Source: Roseimicrobium gellanilyticum (GTDB lineage Bacteria; Verrucomicrobiota; Verrucomicrobiia; Verrucomicrobiales; Verrucomicrobiaceae). Taken from it: a stretch of DNA of 64,000 nt. The position numbers and the translations under genes were made by a program. Position 1 is the stretch's first letter. Every line of letters begins with the position of its first letter. The DNA is taken from positions 342,881 to 406,880 of the forward strand of contig NZ_QNRR01000002.1 of assembly GCF_003315205.1 (NCBI RefSeq). Direction: 5' to 3'. The notes beneath the pieces are model-generated. The model was not told the origin of the DNA and did not search any database. It saw only the letters and a list, made by a program, of their open reading frames with translations. Positions 61,301-64,000 of the stretch are shown in pieces.

Positions 61301-62524
61301 AGCAATCCGGGAGGTGTCCTGACCACGGCAGGAGATGGTACGGTGGGCTTCCGCAAGCTGGGTGCAGGCTCCATGGTCATCAGCGGTACCCAGAGCAATC
61401 TTTTCACGGGCGCCGTGTTTGTGGATGCCGGACGTTTGGATTTGAGAAAGGATGTAGGTGTCAACGCCATCACGGGCAGTGCGTTGAATATCGCAGCCGG
61501 CGCTACCGTGCGTCAGCTCGCCTCGAACCAGATTATCGATGCCGCCACGCTGGAGGTGAACGGCACCTATAATCTGGACTACGGCAATGCCAGCGAGACA
61601 GTGGCCGGGATTTCTGGAACGGAAGCCAATGCGCAGATCCTGCTCGGTCCTGGCAGTACCCTCACCACCACGACCGGTGCGGGAGTGGTGACGTACGCCG
61701 GCCACATTTACGGAACGGGCGCCAGCACTGGTGCCACGACCACTGGTGGTGTGGTGAAGGGCGGAGCGGGTGCGTGGCAGCTCACGGGCAGCAGCGAGTT
61801 CTCCGGGAACCTGGTGGTGAATGCGGGTGAACTTTCCATGGCTGGAACTCTCAAGGGAAACACCACCTATGTGAAGACGGGAGCGACTCTCTCCGGTACC
61901 GGCACGATGGCAAATGTATTGCTGGAGGGGGGCTCCACGTTGAAGCCTGGTGCGGTGAATGATGGGGCCAATACGGCTGTTGGCACGCTTCGCATTGCGG
62001 GCGACTTGAATGCGGCGACCACGTCCACCATCCGGATGCAACTCCAGTCTGCCACCACCACGACCGACTTCGGGGGAAATGCGATAGGGTCCGCGGGTTA
62101 CGTGAGCTTCCTCACCAATGAAGCCAATACGAATGCTGCGTGGAAGAGCCAGGTGACGGGCACCATGGACCATCTCTCGATTGAAGGCTATCTCGGCAAC
62201 AACGGGGACGTGACCATTGTGAGTGGAACACAGTTCACCATCAATGCGCTGGGCGGATACATGGGCACCTACGGAGATGTGTTCAATCTGATCGACTGGA
62301 CCGGCATCATGACGAGCACCGGCTGGTTGAATGGAGGAGACATTCGTGGTGGTGGCGACCTCGGTGATCTGGACCTTCCCACTCTTACCCTGGGGCTCGA
62401 TTGGGATACGCGGTTGTTCGCCTCGCACGGCATACTTCTTGTGGTGCCTGAGCCATCGCGGGCGCTGCTGCTGCTTGGCGGTCTTGGATTTGCGGTTTCG
62501 CGCCGCCGCCGGAAGCAGCGTTAA
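52346..62524 (+). CDS. Giant autotransporter-repeat protein with PEP-CTERM sorting signal
   Basis: The protein has 3392 residues, the largest gene in the window. It has a signal peptide (to about 'LPAAP', residue 32) and a very long Gly/Thr/Asn/Ser-rich body made of parallel beta-helix style repeats. Many match the autotransporter-associated repeat (PATR, TIGR02601 type), such as 'GGLTKSGLGTLILGS', 'GSGTLILNGGNTFTGNIAVNEGTL' and 'GTGTWTLDGAVASTFTG'. It closes with 'VVPEPSRALLLLGGLGFAVSRRRRKQR': the VPEP motif, a hydrophobic segment and an Arg cluster of a PEP-CTERM signal, which an exosortase would cleave. No autotransporter barrel is present. ATG 52346 is chosen over the GTG at 52322. A surface-adhesion role is inferred. 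Confidence 0.9.
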   Translation: MSDTASLRSSFLRNAAASLASLMVLGSTALPAAPVSWDNDGILGMWSDPLNWSTDTLPLAGDDLTFGLGSDVLIHLDGNRTLGFNTFTFDTGGTISLGAAGTNNVLAFSATSPNLIVDAGTTLNLNAIITGALSISGGGTVVMNNFFTQTGNITVDGAGTTLKYVHRSPLSHGTGGLSTVRSDWPTLGPIGGTVEVITLTNGGELLLVGPGHNPDGSTKNIVLGTGGGAINVRNGMLNLDDGSQIGGTGQLIKRGAGRLVLSTQAYALAGGSKVEAGFLEVNNAGSFATTATHVVDGGVFGIGTGTTALTIVHGGITLNTGGALGVSGADHVFGSGSAASVITLNGGTILAADYADGRTARLPRFNSYLQGSGTVQIVGGNGGNHRVVLQRGDALQSTFSGRFVLNDFTAIENNPGNASGTGRGNGLGSATVEFKGVNAILDLRDDGAGSNTSLTDYSGIKLDFTGTQKGSIYSLAANRTGSGSTNTGNSFQLGSLSIGDHYLDVNAANSYQLAINGPITIKGSAVIATRANGSTNGGLLLNSNVAENAAGRTLTKIGANTSATNTSQLSVAAQLQVSNVNVVQGTLNLQGVNGSIGLGAVSGATTITISSSGVLRLDDSAAVASGQRVDAGALVVMKGGTISLQSNVAAATNSDQTIENLTVSGGLVTFDATRNNAGARSVLQLGGTTTWSRAANAGVNFTGTSLGLAGNSGRILINGQAAGFMGGWATVGGTEFAKYDTSSDSGYALGVTSLVAADYSIDPLAAGYTTGVNVKFTNNATPVALTTSSTVNSLNFQLAAGMASATDTITLGGAANLLRVESGGILFSGGNNAFIDHNTLAANKGQITAGAVTDTAATLYITINGTATSNSLDIGARIVNNGTGALTLVKNGTGDLRLTNTNTAATNNSFTGGLFINQGRVIVYATTGGIAPVLSSDVTLTGGGLEFHTNNLTGTINTGRNINVTGNGSQLGLDNNTAATNANGSNQNVNVTFGTLTLNAPYSGDNAPTLSFGGFDSVDATFSTMNISNSPVIHMLSGRDNNSSMRAISVTGSGGFTMTQADTTFDTSTSAILYLGNGSGDNVANTYTGDIIVRGGRLVIDKGVNVTAITGDLIIAGGTVSWAAQGRGNNFAANSKVYLLSGRLGQTDEATTNGATNDYDGYVPELIMKGGTLNTGRRTFTVNKATISGGTVEVQGVSGTAATLTLNTTELLHGAPNINLRGDASADLTVLELGGTYFKTSGQSIVLTTAAGNFSAGSEVRILTDVQVTPDPFAANSYSSGISITAGRELMVNHRIDFGGGIRDFDIGDGAYYTIVPYMVNGGLTKSGLGTLILGSYLNESSYAENVTVNAGTLIIRNSSSLGAAAGGTTVESGATLEAESGVVIADNLTLAGFGAADKMGALVSYRSANRFTGSVTLTGDAAISTMATSLAFDSAVAPTGLSPYYSLSELRIAGAVGGTGTLHLRGEGYGFLDGGVTTAGGLVKDGSGYWTLAGASTYTGFTDITAGVLRTSTTLGNNAQGTRVLGGASLVFTGNVSYGAEALELHGTGHPSQDGVLVNASGNNSLSGLVTLVTDAQNSTVIVNSASGSLSLTGGVSSATNANLVLSGDGSGLISGGIAIGSGTLTKNGTGTWTLDGAVASTFTGATTVNAGTLVVNTAVSQLADGAALNLAGGGLSLVGNGTETVTGLNLLAGGAEIDLGAATLNAGALSRTAGATVNFAAAGNITTSAVNTNGILGAYATVGGINWASVSGGVVSAFSSYVTLYEDTGITGAGVSQTTAPTATLATVDNILINLTQQNFTTTGVSANSLKINGATTRGIGQKNTGLTIGSGGILYTGGASDTTGLAGTTGTLTAGGGELFFHVNGGTLDVNMIVAGTNGITKDGSGTLILNGGNTFTGNIAVNEGTLAIVGPGGTADPTALGAAGARTVTLNGGTFSVIAGAYDPGANTKAFVIGPDGGTLHVGGGDAVLPQSLLSGVMTLNDASQLSGTGTLIKTGSGRLILGTQTFAFSGDVIVREGILVTQAENVLGGRLANQTITVEDGAMLQHGIVNFDGSLVMKDGSYLMGRGNGTTHFLNGQVSMDGTVGTYLYNAENFGQSINLVLNNRVTLTAGSTWNIYGRSNANFVSLNGPNDIAGSIKLHTNATLIANYAGSLGNATNRANVELAGANSRLVLKENTTADFNINLTASANSTLELRFGGAYSNHFFSINNLTIADDRFFTLGGANGEQLVVAGTTNFQGDAFFVTNLNAVLRNVVGNGGTIGKQGSATSTLYLTGASDFGGGVYKQYSGNTQLVQSGVMSNLSSLVIKGGRFSIDNTQGGFALNRLPDATSVTMYGGELYSSGNETIGNLTVWGSTNIHVSLATDTPGTLTAPSVLRIGGTIQASRKLGGTIDFRADSGGGLGSTGANPRIVFTGEVATLGFLGGGFTNGNDWVQYNASVDGGSPRGIVAFNSYTTNPLVTAWGVGTHANFDSSSAVTYTLDTHRSLLSLRFNAGGTRTIDLDAFNLTIVSGGILVPNTGSAISYVIGGSTADTGILTAGTAGDGIADELFIHTVNGNNNVTINAGIADNTANGTVLTPDSLSVIKDQGGVLLLLNNNNSFTGGLYVNEGTVQSNNAAGAFGQAGSDIILQGGTLNVRHDGDGTTAAQVIFFDQDLFFRADSTVSADRVGTTATTKTIRFNGMSIDDAIATFTNANSFAYLINNGGTFSNASALNNTANVTIRGGVSKSGTFVKSGAGTLELGTPDLLDNTPNTFTGETIINAGAVDLKKTAGTTAIGGNVTLNGGSLNSYAANLMDDATNITVNNGTVDFRNNSDVIGSVTVNGGVFRTSSVAVVTASTVVISGDLTVNSVTQNNSVLADSGTTLQVNGLTRVRGLGRIETGASGTFQAGGGLELSEGASIRVSNGASVSNLNLGGTVTSLASDFVNVISGDNDSDSFFNLALDNDTATTGTVGTVTRDFVVQDGAAEDDLFVNVRMRNSNPGGVLTTAGDGTVGFRKLGAGSMVISGTQSNLFTGAVFVDAGRLDLRKDVGVNAITGSALNIAAGATVRQLASNQIIDAATLEVNGTYNLDYGNASETVAGISGTEANAQILLGPGSTLTTTTGAGVVTYAGHIYGTGASTGATTTGGVVKGGAGAWQLTGSSEFSGNLVVNAGELSMAGTLKGNTTYVKTGATLSGTGTMANVLLEGGSTLKPGAVNDGANTAVGTLRIAGDLNAATTSTIRMQLQSATTTTDFGGNAIGSAGYVSFLTNEANTNAAWKSQVTGTMDHLSIEGYLGNNGDVTIVSGTQFTINALGGYMGTYGDVFNLIDWTGIMTSTGWLNGGDIRGGGDLGDLDLPTLTLGLDWDTRLFASHGILLVVPEPSRALLLLGGLGFAVSRRRRKQR

Positions 62525-62555
62525 TCAAACTCGGAAACGCGTATGCAGCCAAACA

Positions 62556-62588
62556 AAAACCGCGGCAGGGGAACTGCTGCGGTTTTTT
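62556..62588. terminator. Bidirectional terminator
   Basis: AAACCGCGGCAG pairs with CTGCTGCGGTTT (one G:T mismatch, 5-base loop). On the plus strand seven T follow, for the giant gene ending at 62524. On the minus strand five T follow, for the DUF1552 gene ending at 62651. Confidence 0.85.
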
Positions 62589-62650
62589 TGCTTTCAGAGC
62601 CAGCTTATCTGTTGCCTGCCTCTGTACCCCGGCCACAAGGGCCAGCTCAA

Positions 62651-64000
62651 TCACACGAGTCCGGGCAGCAAACCAGTGCTGTCGCCAAAGCGATCCGTCT
62701 TCACGCCTCCAGCCTGCAGCATGGAGAGGAAGAGATTGCACAGGGGCGTGTCTTTTCCGTAGACGTGGTGCTGGCCGGTCTTGATGCCGCCGCCGTTGCC
62801 GGCGAGAAGAATGGGAAGGTTCTTCGGATTGTGGCTGTTCCCATCCCTAAGGCTGGAGCCAAACATCACCAGGCTGTTGTCCAGCAGGTTGCCTTCACCT
62901 TCCTTGATGGACTTCATCCGGTCCAGCATGTAGGCGAACTGCTCTGAGTGCCAGATGTTGATCTTCTCGTACTGGGCGAGCTTCTCCTCCTTGCTCTCGT
63001 GGTGGGAGCTTTCGTGGTGACCAAGCTTCACATCCGGAAGGAAGGAGAAATTCTTTCCACTGACCGCCCAGCCAAACATGAAGGACGCGGCCCGGGTGCT
63101 GTCACTCCAGAAGGAGAGCGTGATGAGATCCATCATCAGGCGCGAATGCTCCGTGTGATCCAGGCGCAAGCGACCGCCGGGGTCAGCCTTCACGCCATTC
63201 ATGGCCTTGGAAATGCGCTCATCGAGTTTCGCGATTTCTGCTTTCGCGGCCGGATCGAGATTCTCTCCGGTCGCCACACGTGCGATGTCCGCCTCGATAC
63301 GGCGCTCTACACTGCGGATGCTTTCCAAATACTCATCCAGCTTCTGCTGGTCTTCCTGGCCCACGGTGGAGCGCAGCGCCTTGGCATCAGCGAGCACGAG
63401 GTCCAGCACGCTCTTGTTCTCCATGGCGGAGGCACGGCGCTGGTCGGCGTTTTCACGGAACAGGCGGTCGAAGACAAAACGGGGATTGATCTCCGGGGGC
63501 AGGGGAGAGGTGGGGGTACGCCAGGCGATGTGTGAACCGTAGAGCTGTGTGTAGTTCACATTGAAATCGACACCGCTATGAATCGGCTCCGTGCCGAGCT
63601 CGAGGGAGGCAAAGCGCGTGGCATGGCCGACCTGCTGGGCGTAGAATTGGTCCACGCTCACGCCGCAACGCAGGTCCTTGCCGGTGGTCTTGGCAATCTT
63701 CGTGCCTGTCAGCCAGTTCGCCGTCTTGGCATAGTGGCCATCACCTTCGCGGCAGTTCATGTGGCCCAGCTCGGTGAGCACGTTCATGTTGCCGCGATGA
63801 CGCTCCAGGGGTTGGAGAATGGGGGAGAGCTTGTAGTCCGCGCCCGTGCCTTCGGGCGTCCAGCGATCCTGGCGCACGCCATTGGGCATGAAAATGAAGG
63901 CCATGCGCACGGGGGCCTTTGCCGAGGAAGCTGCACGCACCGTGCTGGGGCTCATGGCATTCAGAAACGGCAGCGCAATGGTCGCGCCCAAGCCACGCAG
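62651..64000 (-). CDS. DUF1552-domain secreted protein (5' end beyond the window)
   Basis: About 450 residues are seen; the start lies past base 64000. The visible N-terminal 'LRGLGATIALPFLNAM' looks like the hydrophobic end of a Tat-type signal. The DUF1552 body has 'PVRMAFIFMPNGVRQDRWTPEG', 'ELGTEPIHSGVDFNVNYTQLYGSHIAWRTPTSPLPPEINPRFVFDRLF' type segments, 'RRIEADIARVATGENL', 'DHTEHSRLMMDLITLSFWSDSTRAASFMFG', 'HHESSHHESKEEKLAQ' and a closing 'GGGIKTGQHHVYGKDTPLCNLFLSMLQ'. This family is widespread in Planctomycetota and Verrucomicrobiota and usually follows a DUF1592 gene. The mate of this copy may be upstream, outside the window. Function unknown. Confidence 0.93.
   Translation of the reverse strand: MRGLGATIALPFLNAMSPSTVRAASSAKAPVRMAFIFMPNGVRQDRWTPEGTGADYKLSPILQPLERHRGNMNVLTELGHMNCREGDGHYAKTANWLTGTKIAKTTGKDLRCGVSVDQFYAQQVGHATRFASLELGTEPIHSGVDFNVNYTQLYGSHIAWRTPTSPLPPEINPRFVFDRLFRENADQRRASAMENKSVLDLVLADAKALRSTVGQEDQQKLDEYLESIRSVERRIEADIARVATGENLDPAAKAEIAKLDERISKAMNGVKADPGGRLRLDHTEHSRLMMDLITLSFWSDSTRAASFMFGWAVSGKNFSFLPDVKLGHHESSHHESKEEKLAQYEKINIWHSEQFAYMLDRMKSIKEGEGNLLDNSLVMFGSSLRDGNSHNPKNLPILLAGNGGGIKTGQHHVYGKDTPLCNLFLSMLQAGGVKTDRFGDSTGLLPGLV

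Noticed and set aside
61013-62428. 471-residue minus-strand open frame inside the giant gene
   Set aside because: The same kind of shadow: no domain, and low-stop frames are expected opposite Gly/Thr/Asn-rich repeats.
52346-62524. Classical type V autotransporter
   Set aside because: No C-terminal beta-barrel domain is present; the end is a PEP-CTERM signal.

Overview
The window reads as a chromosomal segment of a GC-rich (by eye about 60%) member of the Verrucomicrobiota, probably near Verrucomicrobium, Prosthecobacter or Roseimicrobium. The evidence is the mix of families: a PVC-type membrane-bound dehydrogenase/haem-binding CxxCH protein, a DUF1592 (planctomycete-type cytochrome c) protein and a DUF1552 protein, a secreted sulfatase, a Tat-exported TIM-barrel sugar isomerase, a giant autotransporter-repeat protein with a PEP-CTERM tail, and a CesT-type type III secretion chaperone. 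No rRNA, tRNA, CRISPR array or intact transposon was recognised.

Layout. 0-10 kb: an HTH regulator, an rsmA gene fused to a Nudix hydrolase domain, a helical hypothetical, then secreted catabolic genes (sulfatase, alpha/beta hydrolase, TIM-barrel isomerase, haem-binding dehydrogenase) and a redoxin. 10-12.4 kb: a GNAT acetyltransferase and a two-gene unit of a CesT-like chaperone followed by a probable effector, with no secretion apparatus nearby. 12.6-16.7 kb: three paralogous periplasmic PepSY-like proteins around an OmpR/histidine kinase pair, all on the minus strand. 16.9-22.5 kb: a hybrid histidine kinase with two receiver domains, a single receiver protein and a receiver-class III nucleotide cyclase, which look like one phosphorelay ending in a cyclic nucleotide. 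22.5-26.5 kb: small hypotheticals, an AraC regulator and a periplasmic rhodanese. 26.5-29 kb: two tandem GT4 glycosyltransferases. 29-34 kb: secreted proteins, the GTPase Obg, a putative HEXXH metallopeptidase, an Isf-like flavoprotein and a lipoprotein.

34.2-50.1 kb holds a MoxR/DUF58/VWA cluster. It has a large coiled-coil membrane protein, a MoxR AAA+ ATPase, a 1525-residue helical-repeat/beta-propeller protein, a DUF58 protein, two paralogous lipoproteins and a BatA-like VWA membrane protein. It is interrupted by accessory genes: an Abi_C-domain protein and a methyltransferase/membrane protein/phosphoesterase operon. 50.2-64 kb: the DUF1592 cytochrome protein, the 3392-residue PEP-CTERM protein (about 16% of the window), a bidirectional terminator, and a DUF1552 protein cut by the window edge.

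Non-coding structure that deserves attention: two intergenic palindromic elements built on the heptamer TAGTCAG (near 6.7 and 20.1 kb), a nested inverted-repeat element inside the apparent 5' end of the 1525-residue gene, and several long hairpins. Short operator and promoter calls are suggestions from pattern only.
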